Positions 11,641 through 25,736 of a stretch of 64,000 nucleotides of DNA are shown here, one piece after another. Positions within the stretch are counted from its first letter, which is position 1; the number at the start of each line of letters is the position of its first letter. The notes beneath the pieces were generated by a model. The model saw nothing but the letters and a program-made list of their open reading frames with translations. It had not been told where the DNA came from and searched no databases. The stretch spans positions 70,707,345 to 70,771,344 of the forward strand of contig NC_087062.1 of assembly GCF_963678635.1 (NCBI RefSeq). Reading direction: 5' to 3'. This stretch comes from Symsagittifera roscoffensis. Its lineage: Eukaryota; Xenacoelomorpha; Acoela; Convolutidae. The position numbers and the translations under genes were made by a program.

Positions 11641-12028
11641 TCAATTCATTTGCTTAAAATAAAGCATGGTACGCTTTCCAATTATGTTAATCATAAATTG
11701 TTTATCTGAATTTGAAAGAGCTTCAAACTCATGTAATTTTTGTATTTGAAGTTCAAAAGTTGACGTTTTTTTCCGAAAAAAAATTAATGTTTTTTTTTGG
11801 TTTCCTTGCGTTCATTGACACTTTTTAAGGTGATCAGTTAGAATGTGTCTGTTGTTGATTTTTATTTCTCTTGCTGATAACAATTGTGATGTGTGTTTTT
11901 GCTTGATGCACAGTTCAAATCCTTTATTAGCAGGTTTTTTCATTATGAAAATATTTTGACGTTTTTGGTTTTTGTTGACAGAGTACAACTGGGGCTCTGT
12001 GTTTCTGAATTGATTGCTTTCGTTGTAG

Positions 12029-12239
12029 GAATCGTGTGTCAGCCGATGAAGGTACAAATTGAGCAGGATCCTGACTCGTACGAGTGGGAGACGTACACGT
12101 GCTGGCTGTTCTACATGAGCAAGTGGCTCGACTACATGGACACCTTCTTCATCATAGCGAGGTCCAAGTGGAGGCAGCTCTCCTTCCTCCACTGCTTCCA
12201 CCATTCCAGCATGATTGCACTCACCTGGATCGCCACCAG
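12029..12239 (+). CDS. ELOVL: ELOVL elongase, exon 2 (catalytic histidine box)
   Basis: Encodes residues 111-180 and the first two bases of codon 181. It carries KWLDYMDTFFIIARSK, the family's 'K..E..DT.F..LR' segment, and the catalytic HXXHH box as HCFHH (residues 165-169). The acceptor at 12028 was chosen over an AG at 11981 because only 12028 joins in frame with exon 1; the other runs into a stop after ten codons. The donor is CAG|GTAACA, phase 2. The ATGs at 11893 and 12084 in other contexts are not starts. Confidence 0.9.
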
Positions 12240-12411
12240 GTAACACACTTCCTCAAGACCACATACAAACAACAACCTCACACCAAGACGGACAATCACG
12301 ACAAGCGGAACAACGAAGAGCCTAATTCTTTTTTAACAACCCTGAATTACTTCCAAGCTTTGACTTCCATACTGTTGATCAAGAGTTGATTAAGATATTA
12401 ATGCTTTTTTT

Positions 12412-12886
12412 GAAAGAATAATGAACGTAGCGAAGACACTTATATAGGTCTTGCTGATTTTTCAGGAAAAGTCTTAAAATGTGCATAAAAGTCTCTAATA
12501 ACTACAGATGTGCCTTCATACATATTGATGCATTTATGGATGCACTTAGGTATTTATGCGCTTTTTGAGGTCAATTGAAATTCATCTGCTGAAAACTACG
12601 TAAATAGCATTCTTCAAATACGAACGTGGAAATGGCGCAAAAAACGTGAACGATTCCTAGTTTCGAAAAAGGAATTTAATTTTTATTTAAAAAGTTCACC
12701 TGTTGATCCAGTTTTCTTAAGTTGGGTCAATGTTATCAAAAAAGCCCCAATCATAAATCCTTCTAGAAAATCAAAGAGCTTAAAGGCCACATAGTTTTTT
12801 TATTGAAATTCGAAAGTTGAGGTTCTTCAAAAACAAGTCTGTATTTTTTTTCTTTTTCATTGCGTTCGTGACTCTTTTCCAACTGT
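12412..12886. mobile_element. MITE family 2, copy in ELOVL intron 2
   Basis: Starts 'gaataatgaacgtag' and ends 'gcgttcgtgactctt', a decayed version of the 14-bp inverted repeat. The inside matches 4505-4986 along its length ('ttatataggtcttgctgatt', 'gcataaaagtctctaataac', 'acgtggaaatggcgc'). It occupies most of the 693-bp intron. The acceptor of ELOVL exon 3 follows its right end by 46 bases. Confidence 0.7.
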
Positions 12887-12932
12887 CGGTTGACTTTGTT
12901 TTACTGATAACAAGTTAATCTTTGTTGTTCAG

Positions 12933-13093
12933 ATACCACCCTTGCGGCTACTTTTTGATTGCGGCACAGTTGAATGCACCTGTGCATACAGTCATGTACT
13001 TCTACTACCTGTGCTCGTCTTTCCCTTCCTTGGTACCCTTCCTGTGGTGGAAGAACTACATCACGACCATTCAACTCATTCAGTTCGTTACTG
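12933..13093 (+). CDS. ELOVL: ELOVL elongase, exon 3
   Basis: Encodes residues 181-234 plus one base. The split codon AG|A (Arg181) restores the frame. Visible motifs are YHPCGYF, LNAPVHTVMYFYY (the conserved N..VH..MY.YY motif) and PFLWWKNYIT..QLIQF, which reads like ELOVL2/5 proteins. The acceptor is TTGTTGTTCAG|A and the donor ACTG|GTTAGT (phase 1). The longer open frames in the other registers at 12942-13234 are shadows. Confidence 0.9.
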
Positions 13094-13549
13094 GTTAGTC
13101 AACTCCAGCTACTCTTACTCTTATTTCGTCATCTACTCTACTCCTACTTGTCTCGCTCCTGTTTGTCTCCAATGACCAATTTCTACTTTTTTCAGCCTCA
13201 AAGAACTGGTTACTTGAACTGTCAAAAAATGTAGTTCTCGTTCTTTAGGAAGGTCAATTTTCTAAGCGATTAAACTGATAATCTTTTTTTTGGAGATCTA
13301 TATTGGTTACAATCAGGTACAACAATCTGCAGATGTCATAAGTTTTGAGATGTTAACCGAACGACTTTCTATCACAAATAATATCTTACTTGCGAGAGCA
13401 ATTGACTTGTAATCGGGATCTAGAATTTTTCTCGTGAAGTTTTCTTACAAACCTCGGGCTCGAATGGCGGCCGGAGCTTGCTTTCTTGACACCATGTATC
13501 TATGTATATGTATATCCTGCTTTTTAGTAGAACCTCGACACCATTCAGG

Positions 13550-13625
13550 CCCTTTTCACTTGGTGTAAAGGTAAAGCACTTGACTTCGGTGCTCAAGTTT
13601 TGTAGTTCGATCCCCGGTGGGACAT
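13550..13625 (+). repeat. tRNA-Pro(CGG)-like segment
   Basis: CTTGGTGTAAAGGTAAAGC resembles the D-arm/A box. CTTGACTTCGGTGCTCAAG is a CTTGA/TCAAG stem closing a loop like that of tRNA-Pro(CGG). AGTTCGATCCCCGG is a good B box. There is no matching acceptor stem, so it is a tRNA pseudogene or SINE head. A decayed second copy follows near 13720-13760 ('ctcacttggtctcgag'). Confidence 0.5.
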
Positions 13626-13764
13626 TTTTTATGATTTAATAAAAATTGACCTGGTGTCATTGTGGAACCTCAGTATCATTCAGAATAGCTTCAATGTGGA
13701 GCCTCAAGATCTCTCACTTGGTCTCGAGATAAAGCAGGCGCCTTCGGAACATAAGGTTTAGGGT

Positions 13765-14161
13765 AGAAATATACAAGTCTTGATGATTTTTTTTATTTTT
13801 CACGTACCATTTTCATTTTTCGCGGTTTGACTTTTGATTTCTGTTTAAGTTCAGTTCATTTTCTTTGTTAAAAGGTGGGGAAACTGCACTATCGAACAGC
13901 AAAAGTGAAATGTTCATGAAAAGCATGATTGATTTTCAGTTACGAAAGTGGATTTTAAGGTTCAGATTTTCCAGTGGAATAAAAAAATTTACCAATTGAT
14001 CCAACTATTTCAAATTAGTTTGAATTTACCAATAATGCATCAATCATATTTATTTAATTCAAAGAGCATGAAAAACTTTTATGTATTTTGAAGTTCGAAA
14101 TTAGAAATTTTCAAAAAAAGGCAATTTTTTTTCTGTTTCCTTCCGTTCATTACTCTTTTCC
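13765..14161. mobile_element. MITE family 2, 5'-truncated copy in ELOVL intron 3
   Basis: The left end is degraded ('atatacaagtcttgatgatt'). The right end 'cgttcattactctt' is intact. Internal identity to 4505-4986 includes 'gtttcgaaagtgga'-type phrases and 'cagtggaataaaaa'. Confidence 0.6.
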
Positions 14162-14361
14162 AATTTTCAGTTGGCTATTTTTACACAAACAACGCTTGTG
14201 TTATAGTATGAACTATCTTTTTTTTCCAATTTAAGTCGCAAATATTGTTGCGACGCAAATTTTATTGCGATAAAATGTATTCATTTTGAAAGTGATAACT
14301 TTGATCAATAACCAGCTATTAAGTACAGCCAATGCTAAGGATATAAACACTGACTATTATT

Positions 14362-14817
14362 GTTCCGACTTTCGTAACGAAAGTAGCGGAATATTTGTGC
14401 TTGGGGTGGTTTTTTCTTCAGTTAAATTTCGACTTTTTAACTAGCCTTTTGACAGGGTTCAAAAAGTAGTGTTGCCCTGAGCTGAAATTTGGAAAGATAT
14501 TTTACCTGTGATCCTTTTTTGTAAAGTTATTGGGGTTTAAAAATTGCCATATATGCCAATTTGGGACAATTAACGCGCGATATTTTTCGCTCTAATAACA
14601 AGTAAGCGGAGATTTAATCCGCCAAAGAAATCGTTCCAAATTAGTTGAAGGAAGCTTATTTGCCATACTTGAATTGACTAGTAGCGAAATTTATCCCTCT
14701 GTACTTAATATGGCTTGTGGGGGGATGATTTTCACAAAAAATCTCAAATTAAAAAAAAATTTCGTTTTTATTTTTTTCTACATTTAATTTTTCTATGTTA
14801 TTACTGCTCCATAGACT
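14362..14817 (+). repeat. Dispersed repeat, copy 2 (palindromic head)
   Basis: Near-full-length relative of 3910-4357, starting with the perfect palindrome TTTCGTAACGAAA. It lies in ELOVL intron 3 and has no ORF. Confidence 0.7.
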
Positions 14818-15394
14818 GCTGTATAAATTGAGGTATGTTAGTTGGCAAGGTTCTCTATTTTTTTTATCAAATTGACTGGTACTGCTAATGCTTCATAATT
14901 GGCGTCCGTCACTTACGAAATTTTGAAGACTGAAAGTTTTACTCATTCAGTTTTTCCCAGTAGCGTTATCGGTCATATTTTTGCTTGTGTATGCGAAGTG
15001 CAATTTTGCCTCTGTGTTATTATTATGAACTTACATTACAATTCAAACAATAAAATGGTTAATGCATTGAGTCTGTAGGAACTGATTACCTTTGTGACGT
15101 TGTTAGTCTCATCGTTATGGTAGAATTTTTGGAAACGTTTTTTCAAAGTGCTCCCAGAAGTAGCGGAGATCTATTGTCATAAAAGTCAATGAAGTGATCA
15201 TCCTTGTTTATAAGCAGCAGTGCACGAAACCAGTAATTTCCACTGGACTTGGACAGGGATTCCTCAAAAACTCATCTACCTACTGCGATAATGTTTACTC
15301 AGCATGAGATATCAATGTCTTATATTGAATTTCCTGTTTTATTTTTGATAGCGTTAATTATAGGTTTTGTGATATTGGATTTATGTTGGGCTTC

Positions 15395-15631
15395 TTAAAG
15401 CATCGCGATAATTTGACAAATTGAGTAATCCATGGAACTGAAAAATGTTGATCCATTTAAAGTTTCCACGTCCAGAAATGTTCGCAGGCCAGCTATGCGA
15501 GTGTGATTTAACACAGGGGGAATCAAAGTTTTGCTTGTCTCATATTTGCTTTGACGCACAGATATCTCGAGTTTCAATGGACCATAGATAGTAGTTAACC
15601 CAGTAGCTGTTTTCATAAGAGAATCAATCAA
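15395..15631 (-). pseudogene. Ty3/gypsy-like reverse transcriptase scrap
   Basis: A 78-codon minus-strand frame reads ...HTRIAGLRTFLDVETLNGSTFFSSMDYSICQI. This fits the Ty3/gypsy RT pattern 'P.I.dLld.L.Ga.~FS.lDl.sGy.QI', with decay. Neither LTRs nor the rest of pol are recognisable nearby. It lies in ELOVL intron 3, antisense to the gene. The match is short and made by eye. Confidence 0.4.
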
Positions 15632-15884
15632 TACGAGAAGTCTATTTCTAACATTTTTTTGATCAAGATGTTAAGTGATGGCTTTCAAATGCGTTTTGCC
15701 CATCGAAGTTTCGAGAGCACACCTATTCTCAAGTTTCTCCTTTTTCTTACGTACACGCTCATTCTATTCTCCTCACACTGTTTTATATTCGCTACTTCTG
15801 TCTGCGTGCGTATTCAATAATTTTACATCCACGCGCATAATTTGGTAGGAAAGATCAGTTTTTCAGCTCAATTTTGTGTTTTAG

Positions 15885-16147
15885 GAGTTATAATTAGCAT
15901 CTACTGCTTCTGTAGACAGGCCATGGTAGGCTACTCGATGGGACTGAGTTTCTTCTTCGTGTTCACCTTCATCCTCTATGGAATCGCCCTGTTCGCTCTC
16001 TTCAGAGCCTTCTACAAGCAGACATACCACGCCGCCAAGAAGGCAAAGGCAGCCGCCGCCGCAGCTGCTGCTGCAGCAGCAGCATCATCAGGCATCGCAA
16101 CATCGGCAGGCACGAATACGGATTCGACCTCTAAGAAGGACAAGTGA
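15885..16147 (+). CDS. ELOVL: ELOVL elongase, exon 4 (C-terminus)
   Basis: Encodes residues 235 (split Gly) to 321. It carries VIISIYCFCRQAMVGYSM, a last membrane segment (SFFFVFTFILYGIALFALF), the basic FYKQTYHAAKKAK, twelve alanines (290-301) written with mixed GCN codons, and a C-terminus ending KKDK. KKDK fits the KKXX di-lysine ER-retrieval signal expected of this family. The acceptor is TTTTGTGTTTTAG|GA. The frame is open upstream to 15842, but that part is intron. Ends in TGA. Confidence 0.9.
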
Positions 16148-16176
16148 TTCATAAACTTCAGTAGGATGAAATAGGA

Positions 16177-16182
16177 AATAAA
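16177..16182 (+). promoter_or_regulatory. poly(A) signal AATAAA of ELOVL
   Basis: AATAAA lies 30 bases downstream of the ELOVL stop codon. Confidence 0.65.
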
Positions 16183-16189
16183 AAGAGGA

Positions 16190-17414
16190 GGCATTGGATT
16201 TGATTGGGTGCAGTTACTTTTCTGCAATAGGAACCAAGTGTCTGTGAAACTGAAACTAAGCAGTAGCTATCTATTAATGTTAAACTAAATAACTCGATCT
16301 GTTCCATGTGGCGAGATGTTTATTTATGTTCATTTGTACTAACTTAACTTGTTATTGGGTTGATAACTCAATTTAAAACTGATACTGACTTGTTTGTGCT
16401 CAGCTAAAGAAGCCATAGCTATTGGATATTATCCTTTGTTCCATCTACAACTCTCAGGTACAAGAGCAAAGCTCTGTAAAATATATACACGATAAATTCA
16501 GCCATGACATGTTGGACTAAGATGCATACATTTTCGATGCTAATTTTTTGCCCTTTCACACCTCGCAATTTAGAATATTGACAATGTTGATATTAACAAG
16601 GTATTTGATTTAAAATATGAAAGCATCTTATTTCTGTGAGCAGTAATCCCTGAATTCATATTCATATTAAATATTGTTAATTAATTTATTCTGACTTGAA
16701 GCTGTTGAAAACAATTAAATTTAAGAGTTCCGTTACGTGTACAAGCGAGTCGTGCACATGAATATGGCCCAGTAAAAATCTGGCGCTAAAAATGACGATC
16801 TGATTCACAGTGTTTTTTCAGTGCTCATTAACGAAGTTATTTTTATGTTATTCAGGTCGTGCAGTTTTGTTTTTAGATTCCGGACGAACAAACTACCTAA
16901 TTACCAAATTCTCGTAAGTCTAATGTGAAGCTAAATAATCTGTGGATTACTGCACTTAAAGTGGATTTTAAAAAGCGCTATTATAATATATTATATTAGG
17001 CTCTCATAATCAAAGTTAAGTTTGTAGTAGTGTGTCGTCACAGAAAATTTTTTAGATGTTCTTTTCGAGTTTTTCAAGCTTTGGTTGATCGGAATTTTGG
17101 GATTTTGGCTTATGTTAAGTTGGCTTGTGTTTTTTCCTCTTATGTTTTTTTCCGCTTATGTTTCATTTTGGTGTCGCAGGCTTTAGTTTCAGCAGTGGGT
17201 CTATGGTGGGTAAGAAGAAAATGTCAAACTTGTTACAGACTAAGGTTTTTCTGTATTAAAGCTTGCGATTAGCCAGCCTTATCAGTTTGGAATCAGTTTA
17301 ATATCTTTGTTCCAGGCTAATATTAAATAAAGGCGTGTCAAACAAGAATAGTTGTCCAAGTAAAAATTTGAGCATGTACGTATGTTGAAATTCCGTTTTT
17401 CTAGAAATTGGTTT
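16190..17414. other. Intergenic, nothing recognised
   Basis: No exon, RNA gene or repeat family was identified. The 80-codon frame at 17030-17272 has no recognisable domain and begins near a local AT run. Confidence 0.4.
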
Positions 17415-17571
17415 ACGTTGGTTAACTCCGATTTTTTATTTTTGTTTTTTTTTATCGCGAAAAATGTTTTTTTTTTTGTTTTTATGTTGGCACGCTCTCA
17501 AAATACATTTGTTTCGGCCCAATGGGTGTCTACCCAAATTTTGACGAGTTAGTTACCAAATGGTCACTGTA

Positions 17572-17609
<38 letters not shown>

Positions 17610-18340
17610 TCTTTTTCTCTGCAGGAAAATTGTTTTTTTTTTTTCAATTTTTGAGTCTAGTAATGGTAGTTTTTTTAATAGTTAAGTGTCTTTTTGGAAT
17701 CAAAAACTTAAATTCCAAAATCTGCAAAAAAATTGTTAATTTTTTTTTGTTTTTTTAGCGATGTTTCTCCTAAAACTGTTTTCAATTTGCTTATTTTACT
17801 ATAACTGTCGAATAGGCTGAATCTCTTATTTTTCGTTCAGTTCAGTTTTGTTACACCACGCCGACTAAAGGAGACTAATTGGAAAAAAAACTTGTTGTAT
17901 TTTTTAAGATTATGTTCGGAACATTCTGAGCTACTTGCGCAGTAACCGGCTGTCCTTGTTTCACTAAGAATTTATATCAGGCTAGTTATTTGTAGTTTTG
18001 TGGTTTGATGGGTGGTTTTCTTCATTTAATTTTTTCGTTTGGTAAAACTTTTTATTTGAATTAAGTTTTAAAGTATTCAATTAACAAAAGGATTTTTTTA
18101 GTTCGTGTGGTTTGTTTTTTTTTCAGGAAAAATTTTTTCTTGCTGAATTTAGTTCTTTTTTGGAGATTGATTTTAGATTATTTTCAAGTTGAGTTCAAAC
18201 TCATTTGCTAAGTTGAAGGCAACTTACGCTCTCCCATGACAAAAGTGCAAATGATCTTAATAAAATGAATTTTAGTCTCAGAAAGACATTAATTTCAAAG
18301 TTCCCAGAGGAATATAAGAGATACCTATTCGTCCAGTTTT
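17415..18340 (+). repeat. Duplicated block A, copy 1 (with (TC)n tract)
   Basis: About 926 bp beginning ACGTTGGTTAACTCCG and ending 'ttcgtccagtttt', repeated at 20567-21493 with few differences. It contains a TC-rich microsatellite at about 17572-17612. The 3' part resembles the interior of MITE family 2. No conserved protein is encoded. Confidence 0.85.
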
Positions 18341-18644
18341 CTACAATTGGACCAGTGTTACGAATTTGGTGGCAGGACAATCTACCCTGTTCCAAACTAC
18401 CCTTTACACATTTCAAAGTGTCTGTTGGCTACGTTTTGCTTTTATTGCCTGGTTGCTAACAGGATTTTGTTAAGAGGCCATGTTTTCTAAATTATCATCC
18501 AAAATAAAACAAATTTTTTCATACGAAGTATCTTTGTTTATTTTTTTTCAGGAAAATTTGAAATTTACGTAAGGTTTGTACATGAGACATTTTCACATAA
18601 AGCATGTTCAACTCAATTTTTTGTTGTTGAGCTTTTCTGACTGT

Positions 18645-19192
18645 TACAATTTTGCCAAAACTGAAATCTATTATATATTTAAATGCGGGCTTTTTTATCT
18701 TGCCGTGTTTAAACTTTTTCAACGTATTATTTTTGCATGTTTAACAAAAGAATTTTTTCACGTTTAAGCTATATCGTATATTGCAATGGTTACGATTTTT
18801 TCGATTTTCCTGGTTGAAATCAGTGTTTACTTCAACAAGTTTGCAAGTATCAACCCAATAGTGAGATGCTGTCAGTGAGATGCTGTCAGGGCTCTGTCAG
18901 GGTACTCCCAGGAGTTGTGAATTTTATCTCCAAATATGATTGCTCAAATCCTTGCTCAAATATGATTGCTCAAAACTGAAATCTATTATATACTTAAATG
19001 CGGGCTTCACTATCTCGCCATGTTTAAGCTTTTTAACGTATTATTTTTGCATGTTCAACAAAAGAATTTTTTCACGTTTAAGCTGTATCGTATATTGCAA
19101 TGGTTGAGATTGGTTTTCGATTGTCCTGGTTGAAATCAGTGTTTACTTCAACAAGTTTAGAAGTATCAACCCAATAGTGAGATGCTGTCAGG
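18645..19192 (+). repeat. Leader repeat, two copies
   Basis: A roughly 215-bp segment ('tttaaatgcgggct' ... 'caacccaatagtgagatgctgtcag') occurs at about 18655-18875 and 18975-19192, and again, diverged, at 23322-23526. Each copy leads into the 163-bp satellite-like monomers. Confidence 0.75.
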
Positions 19193-20290
19193 GTTTCCCC
19201 GGATATTGCGATCTCGGCCTCCATATATCAATAAGCAATTCTTTTAGTTTACGAGATACGGCAATTTTTTTTTGATTTCAAAAATTTTCAAAAAACTTAA
19301 GATTTAGAATTTCGAAAACTTCGAAGATCTCAATCATCCTGTAGTTGGAAATTGTGAGGGTTCTCTCAGGAATTGCGAATCTTGCCTCTGAATATGACTG
19401 CTCAAATCCTTGTAGTTTTCGAGATATGATGTTTCTTACGATTTTTTTCAAGATTTTTAAAAGAACTTAGATATAAATAGTTTCACCAAATTTGAAGTTC
19501 CTACCTCAATATTGAGGCTCTGTCAGGGTACTCTCAGGAATTGTGAATTTTATCTCCAAATATGATTGCTCAAATCCTTGTAGTTTTTGAGATATGACGT
19601 TTTTTGTGTAATTTTTTTTGAAAAAGTTTTTAGAAAACTTAAATTTAATTTTATTTTTAAATTTGAATTTCCCAACCGTTTTTTTTGGGGCTGTCAGAGT
19701 GGTCACAAGGTCTCAGGTGTTTCGAATCTTGCCTCCAACTGTGACTGCTCAAGTCTTTGTAGTTTTCCAGTTATGACGTTTTTTTGTTATTTTTTCAATT
19801 TTTTTTTTCAAATTTTGATGTTCCTAACCACCTGTAGTTGGAGGCTGTCAGAGTACTTTCAGAGATTGCGAGAGATCTTGCCTGCAATTTTGGCTGCTCA
19901 AGTTTTTTGGTTGTTTTCGAGATATGACGTTTTTTTTCTGGTTTTTTCAAAAAAAAATTTTTTTTAGAAAAAATAATTTCAAGTTTCTCAAAATTTGAAA
20001 TTCCCAACGCTGTAGTTGGGTACTGTAAGAGTAAATCTTGCGTCCAAATGCGACTGCCCAATAAGTTTTAGATCCGAGATGTGATGTTTTTTAATTTTTC
20101 AAAGATTTTAAAAAGTTTTTCAAAGATTTTAAAAAGTTTTTCAAAGAACTTAGATATAAAAAACTCAATGGTTTTTTTTAAAATTTGAATTGAAAAAACT
20201 TGAATAGAAATTTTTTTCAATATTTGAAATTACCAACCCTGTAATTCGGTGCTCTTAGAGTACACTCAAAGGATGCTGATTTTTTTGCAT
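19193..20290 (+). repeat. Satellite-like array 1 (about 163-bp monomers)
   Basis: Degenerate direct repeats with the common phrases 'ctgtagttgg', 'gctgtcagggtactctcagg', 'ctgctcaaatccttgtag', 'tttcgagatatgacg' and 'aaaacttagatataaa'. The short ORFs on either strand are by-products of the repeat. The same monomer builds the array at 23527-24745. Confidence 0.8.
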
Positions 20291-20718
20291 TATTTACGGT
20301 TTTTTATGAGTTGTTGAAAATTCGAAGCAACGAGGTGCGTTACACGCTAGTAATATATGAAATTGTCAAAGTTGCACTAGGCTTGAAAAGTTTATATTGC
20401 AATTTTTTTTCTAGATTTTCCGTTTCACTGTATGGTTTTTTCCGAATCCTAAATTATAAACTATGCTAAATGAGTTAACAAACTTCAAAATCTTTTAACA
20501 TTTGAATAACCCTTTAACATAGATCGAATCCCACATCTTGTTGTAGCTACACCGACTTCTGTTTGAACGTTGGTTAACTCCGATTTTTAATTTTTGTTTT
20601 TTTTTTATCGCGAAAAATGTTTAATTGTTTTTTTGTTGGCACGATCTCAAAATACATTTGTTTCGGCTCAATGGGTGTCTACCCAAATTTTGACGAGTTA
20701 GTTACCAGTTGGTCACTG

Positions 20719-20755
<37 letters not shown>

Positions 20756-21925
20756 CTCTCTCTCTTTCTCTGCATAAAAATTGTTTTTTTTCAATTTTTG
20801 AGTCTAATAACGGTAGTTTTTTTAATACTTAAGTGTCTTTTTGGAATCAAAAACTTAAATTCCAAAATCTGCAAAAAAAATGTTAATTTTTTTTTGTTTT
20901 TTTTTTCAGCGATGTTTCTCATAAAACTGTTTTCAATTTTTTTATTTTACTATAACTGTCGAATAGGCTGAATCTCCTATTTGTCGTTTAGTTCAGTTTT
21001 GTTACACCACGCTGAATAAAGGAGACTAATTGGAAAAAAGTTTGTTGTATTTTTTAAGATTATGCTCGGAACATTCTGAGCTACTTGCGCAGTAACCGGC
21101 TGTCCTTGTTTCACTAAGAATTTATATCAGGCTAGTTATTCGTAGTTTTGTGGTTTGATAGGTGGTTTTCTTCATTTAATTTTTTCGTTTGGTAAAATTT
21201 TTAATTTGAATTAGGTTTTAAAGTATTCAATTAACAAAAGGATTTTTTTAGTTCGTGTGGTTTGTTTTTTTTTCAGGAAAAATTTTTTATTGCTGAATTT
21301 AGTTTTTTTTTGGAGTTTTATTTTAGATTATTTCAAGTTGAGTTCAAACTCATTTGCTAAGTTGAAGGCAACTTACGCTCTCCCATGACAAAAGTGCAAA
21401 TGATCTTAATAAAATGAATGAATTTTAGTCTCAGAAAGACATTAATTTCAAAGTTCCCAGAGGAATATAAGAGATACCTATTCGTCCAGTTTTAAAAAGT
21501 TTTTCAAAGAACTTAGATATAAAAACCTCAATGGTTTTTTTTTAAATTTGACTTGAAAAAAACTTGAATAGAAATTTTTTTCAATATTTGAAATTACCAA
21601 CCCTGTAATTCGGTGCTGTTAGAGTACACTCAAAGGATGCTGATTTTTGTGCAATATTTACGGTTTTTTATGAGTTGTTAAAAATTCGAAGCAACGAAGT
21701 GCGTTACACGCTAGTAATATATGAAATTGTCAAAGTTGCACTAGGCTTGAAAAGTTTATATTGTAATTTTTTTTCTAGATTTTCCGTTTCACTGTATGGT
21801 TTTTTCCGAATCCTAAATTGTAAACTATGCTAAATGAGTTAACAAACTTCAAAATCTTTTAACATTTGAATAAGCCTTTAACATAGATCGAATTCCACAT
21901 CTTGTTGTAGCTACACCGACTTCTG
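20127..21925 (+). repeat. C-A-C composite duplication
   Basis: Block C (20127-20561, about 435 bp, ending 'ctacaccgacttctg') is followed by block A copy 2 (20567-21493, including a (TC)n tract at about 20721-20766) and then by a second block C (21490-21925). Block A is therefore flanked by direct repeats of C. The first A copy at 17415 has no adjacent C. Confidence 0.8.
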
Positions 21926-24745
<2,820 letters not shown>

Positions 24746-25345
24746 CCTAAATTAAACAAGAATCTCATTTATGAATTTTATTGATTTTTTGTTTCAATTT
24801 TTTTTAATATAGAAAGAGAGTCAGCAGTTTTAAGGTTGTTTCTTAGTTGAGAAAGAACCCTAGTGTTTTTTTCGATGAATTTTTGAAATAAAATGCATTG
24901 TTAGATGTCTCCGTATTTTGTTATGGTTGCCTTCATTTCGTTGTTTTTTCATATATTTCATATAAGCAATTTTCACGTCCATTATTCTGTTTGAAACACC
25001 TGAGTTGCTTTACGTGCTAGTCGCTTAATTGAAGCGCCACATTCCTTGCTGCCTGGTAAATGCTAGACAAACGTCTGTAGAGGTGTCAGTGGATGTCTAT
25101 GTGATTTAGTATAAAATACGTTGATTATATAGCCACCGATAGCTGGTGTAATCTTCCGTTATGTCGATTTTTTCTTGATTTCTTTTGAGTCTTATTTTCA
25201 ATTTTCTTGAATGTTGGAGTTCTATATTGCTCGTTTGTTTTGAATCGCTTGGGTGGTGTTTTCTTACCGCGAGCTCGTTTTACATAAATAAATTCTTCTT
25301 ATATCATCGATAAAACGACGCATGAAAAAATGTGCATGCTTTTCA
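24746..25345. other. Intergenic, nothing recognised
   Basis: 600 bp between the satellite array and the small ORF gene. The last bases form a splice-acceptor-like tract (GCATGCTTTTCAG at 25334-25346). Confidence 0.4.
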
Positions 25346-25350
25346 GGCCG

Positions 25351-25629
25351 ATGTCGGCTGTTGAAACTAATTCAGTAAAGAGCCGCAAAAAGTCACTCAA
25401 GCTCACTGAGACAGATAGCAAGACCAAAGTCACTGTTGAAAAGAAGGATGTTCCAGATGAAAGCAATATAAACGAGACTAAAACAATTGACAATAATGTA
25501 GAAGATAAAGACTATAAACTAAACGCTGAGGGTAGTAAAGAAATCAGTGGGGCTCAGAATGCGGACGCATCTAAAGATGATGTTAACACTCCAAAGGACA
25601 TAGATGCTCCAGGCACGGATGTCCATTAA
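25351..25629 (+). CDS. Small acidic hypothetical protein (or 3' exon)
   Basis: Not recognised. From the ATG at 25351 the product is 92 residues. It is rich in K, D, E, S, T and N, with no hydrophobic segment or cysteine, so it should be intrinsically disordered and soluble. The base composition and balanced codons look more like coding sequence than the AT-rich surroundings. AG at 25345-25346 after a pyrimidine run stands four bases before the ATG. It may therefore be the 3' exon of a spliced gene, or a gene whose 5' end is made by splicing within the UTR or by spliced-leader addition. AATAAA follows at 25731-25736. Confidence 0.5.
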   Translation: MSAVETNSVKSRKKSLKLTETDSKTKVTVEKKDVPDESNINETKTIDNNVEDKDYKLNAEGSKEISGAQNADASKDDVNTPKDIDAPGTDVH

Positions 25630-25730
25630 GTTAATTTAAAAAGATGTGCACGTCCTCAAACCTAGAAGTGAAATTTTTTGCCGAAAACTCCCTTATAGTA
25701 TTTGAAAGGAAAACAGTTAGTTAAGGAAGG

Positions 25731-25736
25731 AATAAA
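25731..25736 (+). promoter_or_regulatory. poly(A) signal AATAAA
   Basis: 102 bases downstream of the stop codon of the small acidic ORF. It supports that ORF being the end of a transcription unit. Confidence 0.5.

Larger units (their letters stand above)
3237..12028 (+). other. ELOVL intron 1 (8.8 kb)
   Basis: The phase-1 donor at 3237 and acceptor AG at 12027-12028 restore a Gly codon. The intron is filled with repeats: a dispersed element (3910-4357), a MITE (4505-4986), a tRNA-like segment (5545-5640) and a 1.2-kb tandem array (7862-11640). The open frames here (for example 5792-6049, 7009-7218) show no family resemblance and are treated as chance. Confidence 0.75.

Noticed and set aside
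11982-12028. Alternative ELOVL exon 2 acceptor at 11981
   Set aside because: Splicing there from the exon 1 donor runs into TGA after ten codons; the acceptor at 12028 restores the family sequence.
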